The notes under the pieces were generated by a model. The model worked only from the letters and a program-made list of their open reading frames with translations. It had not been told where the DNA came from and searched no databases. DNA of 64,000 nt, from NCBI GenBank assembly GCA_001970955.1, contig MPUH01000177.1, positions 25,621 through 89,620 of the forward strand, in the 5' to 3' direction. This DNA comes from Stentor coeruleus (taxonomy: Eukaryota; Ciliophora; Heterotrichea; Heterotrichida; Stentoridae). Of the stretch, positions 28,309 through 37,222 are shown piece by piece. A program made the position numbers and the translations under genes. Numbering within the stretch: position 1 is the first letter of the stretch; every line of letters starts with the position of its first letter.

Positions 28309-28486
28309 GGTGGGTAGTCTTGAGCATCACTCCGGCAACGCTAACACCCTAACACCAGTAGTATTGGCAAAACCTTACTCAGGTCCATTTGGATCTGAGG
28401 GCTCAGACTGGGAAGCAGATCCTATTGTGCAGCACACGCTGAGGATTTCCGATCACAGTAGGCTCTCTGCCTCCCAAACCCTTTTT
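28309..28486 (+). ncRNA. TER: Candidate telomerase RNA (TER)
   Basis: A GC-rich, foldable unit of about 178 nt in AT-rich surroundings. CTAACACCCTAACACC (28341-28356) is two permuted copies of CCCTAACA, the repeat I recall for heterotrich telomeres, and can serve as template. Stem I: 28316-28325 pairs with 28401-28409 (9 bp, one bulged U), enclosing the template. Stem III: 28378-28386 with 28391-28399 (9 bp, loop AUUU). ACCU 28372-28375 could instead pair with AGGU 28381-28384, leaving loop bases free to pair with 28397-28399 as a pseudoknot. Stem IV: 28410-28419 with 28466-28475, continuing 28421-28429 with 28454-28462. T5 at 28482-28486 is a Pol III terminator. This order and size match known ciliate TERs. 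No clear stem II is seen 5' of the template. Confidence 0.82.
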
Positions 28487-28544
28487 CATACTTTAAGGCT
28501 TAATTACTTCTCCCCATTCAATCAACGATTTATTATAAAGGGAA

Positions 28545-29085
28545 ATAGTTGACTTATGTTGATGCAAGTTGTCATCTTAGACCTACATGAGTTAATTGAA
28601 TTAATTTCTTGTTAAAAGTTCACCATTACGCTTTAAAAAATTTCCTCATTTCTTCAGTGGACTTGAAAGTCTTGCCTTTATTGTATAACTTCATGAAGAA
28701 AGAGATGATCAAACTTGGAATACTTTTGCTTTTTAGTCCTGCCTAGGTTCATGTTTTTGCAAATTAGAATCTACCAGAAGGCCTAGCATTAAAATCTGTT
28801 AATTATGCTTGATTTTATTTTCTACAAGTTCTTTACTTATTTTTTTAACATCCAAAGATAGAATCTTGCTTTTCTCTAAACTAAATATATAATCCTTATC
28901 ATTTTCTTAACTTTTCATCTTGGTATATCGTCTTACCACTTTCTAAAGGATGCCCTTCAGCAAGTCATTTGTGTAATCCTTTATCCAAAACAATAACTTT
29001 TTCTCCAAAGACTTTAAAAGTATTACCAAACTCTAGGTGAAGAGATCATGCCGAAACGAGCGGACTAAATAATTTATTATCCTTT
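28545..29085 (-). pseudogene. Rhodanese / mercaptopyruvate sulfurtransferase pseudogene
   Basis: One minus-strand frame keeps the order of a two-domain sulfurtransferase but is broken by many stops. Around 28950-29085 it reads like the end of the first rhodanese domain (DNKLFS, then VFGEKVIVLDKGLHK-stop-LAEGHPLESG, where the stop TGA sits at the conserved Trp). Around 28630-28780 it reads like the second domain (DFNARPSGRF, GLKSKSIPS, GKTFKSTEEMRKFFK). The active-site loop CxxGxT has lost its Cys: the aligned stretch reads LTHVGLR. Most stops are single transitions from Gln or Trp codons. It is a dead gene, 3' of RBX1 and between it and the telomerase RNA. Confidence 0.65.
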
Positions 29086-29132
29086 TAATGTAAACTTTTT
29101 CATGAGCATACGAAGCATATTATCAGTAGTTA

Positions 29133-29345
29133 TTATAAAAGAGTATTTGATATACTTATCACAATTTCATCAACTTTAAAGAACTTAGCTCTTTGGATTC
29201 TTTTGAGAAAATGTTCTTCTTTTGGATTCCCAGTTGTTGATAAGATGCTATAATTGTTATCTAAAATTGTTATTGAGACTTTTGAGTCTGTTAAGGACCG
29301 AAGAGTTGAAATCCTTATAAAAGCTGAATATATGCGATTGTCCAT
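29133..29345 (-). CDS. Short ORF immediately downstream of RBX1
   Basis: A 70-codon frame from ATG 29345 to TAA. It starts 6 nt after the RBX1 stop, in the same reading frame. It has a plausible mixed composition (TDSKVSITILDNNYSILSTT, KEEHFLKRIQRAKFF) with alternating strands. It could be a small separate gene, a decayed gene or a readthrough extension of RBX1. No family is recognised. Confidence 0.35.
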   Translation of the reverse strand: MDNRIYSAFIRISTLRSLTDSKVSITILDNNYSILSTTGNPKEEHFLKRIQRAKFFKVDEIVISISNTLL

Positions 29346-29351
29346 TATAGA

Positions 29352-29630
29352 TTATTTACCTAGTCTTTGGAACTCCCAATCACGATTGTCTAATGGGCAC
29401 ACATGTCTTGTTTTCAACCATCTGGATATGCAGTGAAAGTGGAAAGCATGGTTACAGACTCCCCAAGCTACATTACATTCTTCTGATGTTGTAGATTGTT
29501 GATTGGCTTGACAGTCTATGCAAGGGTCATTAATATGGGTTCGGCAAATTGCGCAGTTCTCAACTTCGATATCCCAAGCCCACATAGCTACAGCATTCCA
29601 CTTCTTTACTTCGAATCTTTTCCCTTCCAT
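29352..29630 (-). CDS. RBX1: RBX1/ROC1, RING subunit of cullin-RING ubiquitin ligases
   Basis: A 92-residue protein nearly identical to RBX1 over its length: [17 protein letters not shown] (the strand that inserts into the cullin), [19 protein letters not shown] (RING-H2 start with the extra zinc ligands), [20 protein letters not shown] and [10 protein letters not shown]. All Cys and His ligands are present. RBX1 binds the cullin C-terminus and recruits the E2, so it serves all SCF-type ligases of the cell. Only the variable N-terminus is shorter than in animals. It has no intron, and its Trp residues are encoded by TGG, supporting the standard code. Confidence 0.98.
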   Translation of the reverse strand: MEGKRFEVKKWNAVAMWAWDIEVENCAICRTHINDPCIDCQANQQSTTSEECNVAWGVCNHAFHFHCISRWLKTRHVCPLDNRDWEFQRLGK

Positions 29631-29904
29631 TTATATAAATATTTTAAAACATATAAGATCAAGAGGATTTTGAAATTTAATTGAAGGTAGAATTGCACAT
29701 CTTTATAAGTAGGAAGAAGAATTATTATAGTTATAAACTAAATTGAAGATTTATTTTTAGTGTATATAGAAATTATATATGACTATTATACTAAGGTTAT
29801 AATTTTTTAATTATGAGCTTTTAGTTTAGACATTTTTAGATCTATATAGGTTTATCTATATGTTTTGGTTTGATTCAAGATCAAATATAATCTTAAGTAT
29901 ATAG

Positions 29905-29968
29905 TTTGAATCAAGGAGGCTAGCTATTGGCTTGTCTCGCCGGATTCAAATTGAATTAAAATTTTTGC
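29905..29968 (+). other. Possible structured RNA element with Sm-like site
   Basis: TTTGAATC (29905-29912) and GATTCAAA (29943-29950) form an 8-bp inverted repeat enclosing a GC-rich loop with GGC/GCC pairs; AAATTTTTG follows within 20 nt, like an Sm-binding site. The arrangement recalls snRNA 3' halves, but no known snRNA sequence is recognised. Weak. Confidence 0.2.
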
Positions 29969-30730
29969 AGGTGATTTGTGTTAGTGAGATTGAGTTGTAA
30001 GGAGATTAATAGATATAAATCAATAGATATTATAGGTTAATGTGAAATGACTTAAGTTTCTTAAGGGATTTGCATACTTTACACTTGGTAGATTATTTCT
30101 TGGATTTTTAACTTGTGTACCTACCAGGGTATTCACCACATAACATTTGGCTAACGAGTGACATCATATTTTTTTCAACAATAACTATTAGTTAACTATT
30201 GACAGGCTGAGGGTCAAAGCAAAGTCTTACCTCGAATATTCTTGAATCCTGTGGCATCCTAAGAAAAAAAAAACCTCAGGATTCATCTCATCTCACCCTA
30301 TCCGTTATATCCCGAACTAAAATGTGTTAAAAAACTAAGATTTTTAATTTGGTAGATGTGCAGGCTTTCCTCATGCTTGTGACATTTAAGCTTGAAGATA
30401 AGTATAATATTTTTTATTAGAGCTATAAACATCAGGAAATAAAAAACTACAATTCTAGATATTTTATTGCAAGCTAGAGAATGGGCATTGATGAAATTTA
30501 CAATACCCCTTAGCAAAATATACTTATGACACGTATTTTCAGAGAAATACATAGTGGAAACTAAAGTGGTAAAAATGCAATAGATTAGATAAGCTAGAAA
30601 TATGGTGAATAAATTATTGTAAGAAATGCACATAATGAATACATAATTATATCTCTTAGTCTAGTTAGATATACATAGAGACAACAGAATGCAAACAATT
30701 CTATCAATTCTAATACTTATCATTTGAATT
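29969..30730 (-). pseudogene. Decayed coding relic, perhaps a transposase
   Basis: A 111-codon open frame on the minus strand (30633-30298) is Ile/Phe-rich and reads IVNFINAHSLACNKI, which loosely recalls the 'VNA.I.Y' helix of piggyBac-type transposases. Downstream, in another frame and with stops, KCKVCKSLKK resembles a Cys-rich transposase tail. A GAATCCTG/CAGGATTC hairpin lies at about 30244-30285 next to an A-run. The evidence is suggestive only; the whole could be non-coding. Confidence 0.2.
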
Positions 30731-30793
30731 ATGCTCAAAGTTAATTTTATCAACATTAATATAATAGCAAATTTGATTGTTGAATATAATTAT

Positions 30794-31477
30794 ATGGCTT
30801 CCATAGGTCAACCATTACCAGAGAGTGTTTTAAAAAATACTTCTCTTCCTCTAAAGCCGGAATCCGTTGTTTTAACAGGAAAAATTATTACTCTCGAACC
30901 AATGGATCTTGACAGAGATTTAGAGGCTCTTTACAATGTTTCAAATGGGAGCCCAGTTTCATTAGGCGAAAAAACTTATGGAGAATATGATCCTGAAGAA
31001 CTCATCTGGAGATACATGTTTTATGGACCATTTCCTAACTTTGAATCATTCAGAGAAAATTATCGGAAAATGATGGAAGTGCCAAACATGCTAATCTTCA
31101 CTGTTTTTGATTCTCAACATCACAAACAAATTGGAGTTACAACATTAATGAGAAATAAACCTTTTTTTTTGGTAATTGAAATCGGACATATTTGGTACTC
31201 TCCTATAGCTCAGAGAACAGGTGCTAATATTGAAGCTTGCTATCTTCTTATGAAACATACTTTTGAGCTTGGATATAGAAGAGTTGAATGGAAATGCAAT
31301 TCTCTCAATGAAAGATCAAGAAACTCAGCTTTGAAGCTTGGATTTAAATTTGAAGGTATTCATGACTATCATATGATTATTAAAAATGTAAGCAGAGATA
31401 CCGCTTGGTTTAGAATCTTAGATTACGAATGGAAAGATAACCAAAAAAGATTAGAAAATAGGCTCTATAATGCTTAG
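30794..31477 (+). CDS. GNAT acetyltransferase, RimJ/RimL type
   Basis: A 227-residue protein of the RimJ/RimL class of N-acetyltransferases. It has the entry strand LTGKIITLEPMDLDRDLEAL, a central IGVTTLMR strand, IEIGHIWYSPIAQRTGANIEA (acetyl-CoA-binding region, in which the classic Q/RxxGxG/A loop is QRTGAN) and the closing WKCNSLNERSRNSALKLGFKFEG with the N..S...A..LGF signature. Proteins with this build include bacterial and fungal acetyltransferases that modify small amines or protein N-termini. ATG 30794 is preferred; an in-frame ATG at 30731 would add 21 residues. The substrate is unknown. Confidence 0.9.
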   Translation: MASIGQPLPESVLKNTSLPLKPESVVLTGKIITLEPMDLDRDLEALYNVSNGSPVSLGEKTYGEYDPEELIWRYMFYGPFPNFESFRENYRKMMEVPNMLIFTVFDSQHHKQIGVTTLMRNKPFFLVIEIGHIWYSPIAQRTGANIEACYLLMKHTFELGYRRVEWKCNSLNERSRNSALKLGFKFEGIHDYHMIIKNVSRDTAWFRILDYEWKDNQKRLENRLYNA

Positions 31478-32717
31478 AATTTAGATAGTAATTCTTCAGG
31501 AAATTAACTTTTGGATCATATTTACTTTTAATTTTGAATTCACAGTTCACTTATTTGTTAGATAGTTTTGGAGAAAAGGTAGAAGGAAATATATATAATT
31601 ATTAATCTAAATAAGATATGCTAAAATAAAATGTGCTCAGATGCTAGATATAAAAATTAATTTATATGGATAATATTATTCTATAAGCTTGACTAGAATG
31701 AAAGCTAAAATATAATATCTTCCATTATAGATTGTTTTTTAATTATCCATATGCATGAATTCTACTTCATAAACTAAAAATCATAAGTTTATACACAATT
31801 ATTTAGCTTATAATAAACCTCTTTCATAATTTTAATATGGATACCTATATTTTATTAATTACCTTCTTATTATATCTAGAAATATGAATGATGATAAAGT
31901 TTAATAAAATATCAATACAAAAATATATAAATTTCGTATATTATTTTTAACTTTCTTTACTTTTTATACAATTAATTAAATCTTGTTTAGAGTTATTAAA
32001 AAACTATATATTATTAAAGAAAAAGTTTCTGTATATAAATCTAACTATATTTATTTAATTGATTGGCTTTCCTCTTTGATAATATTTTTTACTTCAAATT
32101 TATTATGTAATAATTCCTATTTCTGACTTGAATAATAACACTCAGTCTACTCAAATTTTATGTTTTTTCTATCAATCTTGATATGTATATTCAATACTCC
32201 AAAATAATGAATCATTGCAAATTATAATTTTAATAAGAATATATAAGCATAGAATGAATTTTTTGTATTAGAATGATATTTTTAAAGTTAATTTTTCTGG
32301 TATAATGAATTTTCTTAGAAATCTGTACTGAGGGTTAACTATAACGGAAGATCAACTTTAATTTCATTTAATACAAAAATCATGCTAATTTTGATATTGT
32401 TTTATTGCTAAAAATTCATACAATTTGATATTTTATTTAAGATATTTATAGTATTAACCTATAATTCCATTTTTTATCTATCTTAGTTGATTTATTCTAA
32501 TCTAAGGCTTTCCTCATCAAAAGAGATAAATATAAAAATAACTTTAATAATTACATCCACAAAATAATATATTTTAAAACTCTATTCCTTATAAAGCTGA
32601 TATAATAAAAGTCCACAATTATATATTTGTCAAAAGAAGAAACTAAACTTTATTATCACTACTTTAAATAATATTCTATTATGCATTAAAAATCAATTTA
32701 TATCCTTATAAAAGTTA
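31478..32717. other. Non-coding gap between convergent genes
   Basis: 1.2 kb of very AT-rich DNA; no gene, repeat or RNA recognised. Confidence 0.5.
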
Positions 32718-34004
32718 TTATTTTCCTCTCCTAACAAGCATTTTTTTTGTGTAACCCATAGAATACTGACAATATTTTCCGCTTGGTTCACTTAAGTCAA
32801 CAAAATATAAATTTAGTTTTGTATCTTCAACAATAGCTCTTTTAATATTAAGTTTATACGCCTTTTCAAGTAACCTAGAAGATTCAACAGTATGCTTAAT
32901 CCAATTATTTTCTTCATCTATCATGTACCATGTTATTTCATTATTTCCATATTTAAAGGATAAATGAAGGTCACTTCTTCTTACAGGAGCTAATATTTGA
33001 TTATTATAAAGCACACTAAATGGTGAACCAAATTCAATTGTGAAGCTCATAAAATCGTGATTGATATCTATCGATTCTTTATGTGCTTTAAAAGCCATTT
33101 CAATAATATTGCTCATAGCTTCACTGAAATAAATTTTATCACCTTTAAAATTAATTGCATGCCACATTGGTGAACTAGTTTCTTCAGTTTGAGATTTAAG
33201 ATATTTTATGCTAAACGAACTTTGCATATCTTCGCAAAATGAAGGGATTTCTACAAATTTAAATGATGGTAATGATAGCCGTATTTCTGGTGAAATTTCT
33301 CTAATACTCTGCTGATTTATTGATGATTTATACGGATTATATGGTGGCGGGCTAGGGATAGAAGTCATCATTGTTGATTTATTATTTATTTGCCATGGCA
33401 TTGGCATTGGCATTTGAGTCATCATTGTAGGTTTAATTTCTATTGATACATTTAATTTGTCTTTTGCAATTCTTTCTTCAGCTAATTTCAATTTTTGCTT
33501 TTTTGATTTTAAATCTTCTTGTAATTTTTTATATTTATTTAGCGTGCTGCCAAGCTGGTTTTTGCTATATGAAATTAAATTATTTGCTTGATCTAAAAAA
33601 TGTATTAGTTCATTTGTAAGGTCATCTTTATGTTTTTTTAAAGCTGGATGAGAAGAATTTTTGCCTTTTAGTAAATTTTCATTGCCTTTTAGTAAATTGC
33701 AAAGCCGACTTTTTGAATATGCAATTAAGTTATTGTATTGCCTGATTATAATCGATAGCTTAAACAATATTTCTTTGCCATGCGCTTTAAAATCATCTTC
33801 AGTTATTTTAATATTTTTTTGTAGCATTTGTATCAAATCTTCTAAATCTTTATCGTCTATGTCTATAAATGTGCATTCGATACCGATATTATGATTAAAA
33901 GCACGATGATTTTTCGAGCAAGGCTTACAAAAATACCTCCTATGGCAAATGCTACATTTTGTATTCGCAATAACATCGCAAGAAATACATTTAAAAAAAT
34001 CCAT
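32718..34004 (-). CDS. B-box-type zinc-finger protein with two WWE domains
   Basis: A 428-residue protein. A B-box-like finger opens it (CISCDVIANTKCSICHRRYFCKPC, then His residues, about 6-40). A helical region follows (about 55-185), then a Met/Pro-rich linker (MPMPMPW, SPPPYNPY). The C-terminal half holds two related domains of about 75 residues. Each opens with Trp, has an I/L-E-x-A-[FY]-K helix and closes with a V-R-R motif: W..AINFKGDKIYF..., NIIEMAFK, APVRRS; then ITWYMIDEENNWIKH, LLEKAYK, LVRRGK. This is the WWE pattern, known to bind ADP-ribose units of poly-ADP-ribose, so the protein may link PAR signals to ubiquitination. No RING is present. Confidence 0.75.
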   Translation of the reverse strand: MDFFKCISCDVIANTKCSICHRRYFCKPCSKNHRAFNHNIGIECTFIDIDDKDLEDLIQMLQKNIKITEDDFKAHGKEILFKLSIIIRQYNNLIAYSKSRLCNLLKGNENLLKGKNSSHPALKKHKDDLTNELIHFLDQANNLISYSKNQLGSTLNKYKKLQEDLKSKKQKLKLAEERIAKDKLNVSIEIKPTMMTQMPMPMPWQINNKSTMMTSIPSPPPYNPYKSSINQQSIREISPEIRLSLPSFKFVEIPSFCEDMQSSFSIKYLKSQTEETSSPMWHAINFKGDKIYFSEAMSNIIEMAFKAHKESIDINHDFMSFTIEFGSPFSVLYNNQILAPVRRSDLHLSFKYGNNEITWYMIDEENNWIKHTVESSRLLEKAYKLNIKRAIVEDTKLNLYFVDLSEPSGKYCQYSMGYTKKMLVRRGK

Positions 34005-34352
34005 TATAATAATTTATATTTTTGGATGTCAAATCCATGTTTTCAATAACATTTATTTTTAGCATAATTCAAGTGAACAGACCTTTGATTACTTCTCAAA
34101 TGTAGAGTTATGTTTTTTATGCTTATTTAATAATTGCATACTTTATTTTATTACACAAACTTTTTTATATCCTCTCATATTCACTAATCCTATTAAAAAT
34201 ATTTTATTCAAACTTCAAACAACTCTCATATTTACTCAAACATTAAATCTGCGTCAATTTTTTCTCTTATTTATTAAAACCCTATCTTCAAAAATAATTT
34301 ATTCCACTATACCCTAATTTACTATCTTTTATTAACCATTTTAACAATTAGC
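34005..34352. other. Intergenic spacer
   Basis: Between two minus-strand genes. Bases 34140-34340 are C-rich and nearly G-free on the plus strand. Nothing else is seen. Confidence 0.45.
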
Positions 34353-35756
34353 TTACATTATAATGCAAAGTTCACAAGCCGAGTTATTCGAAGTTTTTTC
34401 AATAACCAATTCCTCACTTTTTGCCAACCCACTATTTTCTCTTATTTTTGCCAATATCCTATGACGATATCCAGGCTTATCAACCCCAATCTCTGTAAGC
34501 GCTAAGTCATCCAAAGCCCAAGGGCTGCCACTAAGACTCATAAAATCTTCAACTTCCTCAAACCCTGCTTTTTTAAACATCTCAGTTAATTCCGTCAAAT
34601 TCAAGTCTTCCAGCCACTTTTCAACAGTGACAAAATTATTAGACCAGATTCCACTAGGTAAAGCTAAACAACACTGGATTTGACTTAAAATGCTTGTATC
34701 ATCATCTTTATTTGATAGTCTTTCTAAACTAAAAAGTAACCTTCTTCTATGTCCAAGCTTGTCCATACCTATATTTATCAAAGATTTTTCCGTCACAGGC
34801 AATGAAGTCTTCATTTGTTTAATAAGCTGGGTAACATCATCATATCCAGCTTGAGCTAATAATTCATACTCATTTAAAAGCCTTAAAGACTTAAGCCACT
34901 TATATAGCTCTGGTATTATTTCATTTGTCCCTGATTTAGCTTCTGATTCAGTCCTTTCATAATCTATTTCTTGTAATGAGCATCCACTTCCATCAAGTCT
35001 TTTTATAGTTTCCACAGACGACCTAACAGTTTCTCTAATTTTTTTATTCATCATTTCAATTTGCCGGATTTTAGTGTCAATAGACTTGTTTTCTGTAAAT
35101 ATCGAGATATCAGAATTGCATCTAGTACATGTTGGAGATAATAACAAAGTCATCGAACCAGCCTCAGCAGTTTCTGGATTGATTGTATTGGCTACATTTA
35201 CAAGAACTTTTTTATTACTTTTACCTAAGTCTTCTGGAGTATATCCTGATTTATCTCTTATATACATATTTGGGTTGTATTTGAGGATTTCTAAGAATAT
35301 TTTCGTGTTACCAGATTCCACAGCATAATGAACAGGGGTTTTCCCATAAACAAAATTAGCGATGTTTGGATTAGCTTTATTTTCAAGTAAAAGACATACA
35401 ATTTTATAGTTACCCTTAGACACAGCTAAATGTAAAGGAGTTTCCCCATCGTTCTGTTGAGGATTAGGGTCAGCACCATGCTTTAATAAGACTTTAATCA
35501 TTTTAAGGTTTTTACATTCAACAGCTTGGTGAAGTGGAGTTTCACCCATACGGTTTTTTATGTTGAGATTTGCATTTTGTCTTAGTAAATATTTGGTTAT
35601 ATCTAAATGCCCACACATTACTGAACAGTATAGTCCATTCCAACCTAACTTGTTATCAGTTTCATCAATCAGTTCTGGAAATTTTTCTAATAAATTTTGA
35701 AGACTTTCGAGATCACCTATACGGCATGCTTTTAAGATTAGCTGCAAAGTTTCCAT
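34353..35756 (-). CDS. Ankyrin-repeat, double-SAM protein with CaaX box
   Basis: A 467-residue protein. About five ankyrin repeats span residues 1-175 (GETPLHQAVECKNLKMIKVL, GETPLHLAVSKGNYKIVCLL, GKTPVHYAVESGNTKIFLEI). A linker with a CTRCN pair follows, then two SAM domains: about 283-345 (LYKWLKSLRLLNEYELLAQA... GMDKLGHRRRLL) and about 375-440 (VEKWLEDLNLTELTEMFKKA... GVDKPGYRHRIL). The C-terminus is CIIM, a good farnesylation CaaX box, so the protein should be membrane-anchored. SAM domains self-assemble and ankyrins bind targets, making it a likely cortical scaffold. No enzyme domain is present. Confidence 0.9.
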   Translation of the reverse strand: METLQLILKACRIGDLESLQNLLEKFPELIDETDNKLGWNGLYCSVMCGHLDITKYLLRQNANLNIKNRMGETPLHQAVECKNLKMIKVLLKHGADPNPQQNDGETPLHLAVSKGNYKIVCLLLENKANPNIANFVYGKTPVHYAVESGNTKIFLEILKYNPNMYIRDKSGYTPEDLGKSNKKVLVNVANTINPETAEAGSMTLLLSPTCTRCNSDISIFTENKSIDTKIRQIEMMNKKIRETVRSSVETIKRLDGSGCSLQEIDYERTESEAKSGTNEIIPELYKWLKSLRLLNEYELLAQAGYDDVTQLIKQMKTSLPVTEKSLINIGMDKLGHRRRLLFSLERLSNKDDDTSILSQIQCCLALPSGIWSNNFVTVEKWLEDLNLTELTEMFKKAGFEEVEDFMSLSGSPWALDDLALTEIGVDKPGYRHRILAKIRENSGLAKSEELVIEKTSNNSACELCIIM

Positions 35757-37222
35757 TTTAATTATTATTTTTAGGTATATATGATCGATAAGGGATTATG
35801 GCTTTTAATGGGTTTTATTTTAGATGAAAAATGATGTTAGAAGATTGGAAATATTGGATGTGAAAAAATCAATAAAAGGCTGAGATTTTAAGTTTGAAGC
35901 CTTTGAAAAATAAGTTGAAACAAAATTTGTCCCTCGTGACCTCTTTAAGTAATTTCTTATTATCGTTATACCCATAAAAATTGTTTGATTAAATGAGCTT
36001 AGTATTATTAAATAATCTTTATACTTAAACAATTTAATTATAGTAGTTGTTAAAGACTTAAATTATATTGTCGTTTAACACATTTCTACAGTTTTTGATT
36101 TATTCCTATAGAAAATTATGAAGAAAACATTAAGAAATTCCAAAAGTAAAAAGTTAACCGTAGATACAAAATACTGATATGAGATTATAATTTTTCTTTA
36201 AAGGTATTCTCAGAATTCACATTATAAGGGAAGAAACATTGATTTTAATGACAGTTTTTTTTAAGTATTCGAGCAAAATAGTTTTATCTTTTAGTGTAAA
36301 ACTTTCAGTAAAAAAACCCTTAACTATGTAAAAAACGAATTTTATCACTTGCTTTCTGTTGTAATTATCATTATCTTGGATTCCATAAATTTTATAGTAA
36401 TTGATATTTTTATAAGATGAGAATTTAGATTATACTTTAGTAAGAGTTTTATTTTTATGCTTTAGAAGAATATTTTATGTTTAGGATGATTTAGTGGGTA
36501 CTGTGAGATTTGTAATGAAAATGATAGAAAGTATAGTATATTTATCCTGTTATTTACAGATAAAATGATTTCTATGATAAGTTGAAACTTTTAGTTAAAA
36601 ATTTTGTTATGGGTTTTTATAGCAGGCTTCTGAATTAGTTTAGTTTGACCCTATCAAATATTTAATTTTCTGTTTGCAAAATTCATTATGATTGAATCAA
36701 TTAAACAAAAGTGCATATTTTATTTAAAATAAATAGACTTAAGTTTAATGAATTATTATAAGTATCTTCTTTACCCTAACCAGAAATTATCAAAAAGCTT
36801 ACCTATATAAAATAGTAATTTAAACATTGTAAAATCATAAAATACTATAAATTATTAATTTAACAATAGCATTTACTTGTTTATCCCAAACTTTAGACTT
36901 AAATATATACAATAGAAAATCCATATAAATCATGATACATAAAAAAATTATCTTATCATAATAAATCTTTATTCAAAATCCTTCAAAATTATAAACTAAA
37001 ATTTACACATAAACCAACCTACCCGACATTAAATTATTATCATAAATTATCCAAATAATCCTTGCTTATATATATCTTTAATAATATGTTTTCCTATCTT
37101 AAAAGTTCATTATAATCAAAAAAAATCAAAAACCAATAGCCGCATTTCAATTTTATATATAGCTCAGCCTTACCAAAAAAACTCTAAAAAAAGCATAAAA
37201 ATCTCAAAAACTCCAATAAAAT
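35757..37222. other. Divergent intergenic region, non-coding
   Basis: 1.5 kb of AT-rich DNA between divergent starts. The last 250 bp before 37223 are C-rich and G-poor. No gene is recognised. Confidence 0.5.

Noticed and set aside
28310-28552. 80-codon ORF MGSLEHHSGN... overlapping the telomerase RNA candidate
   Set aside because: It starts with GTG, has a composition unlike local proteins and coincides with strong RNA stems and a telomere-template sequence. The open frame follows from the high GC content.
30244-30285. Hairpin GAATCCTG/CAGGATTC next to an A-run as a snoRNA or Pol III gene end
   Set aside because: No box C/D pair in the right order and no promoter element upstream; left as part of the relic region.
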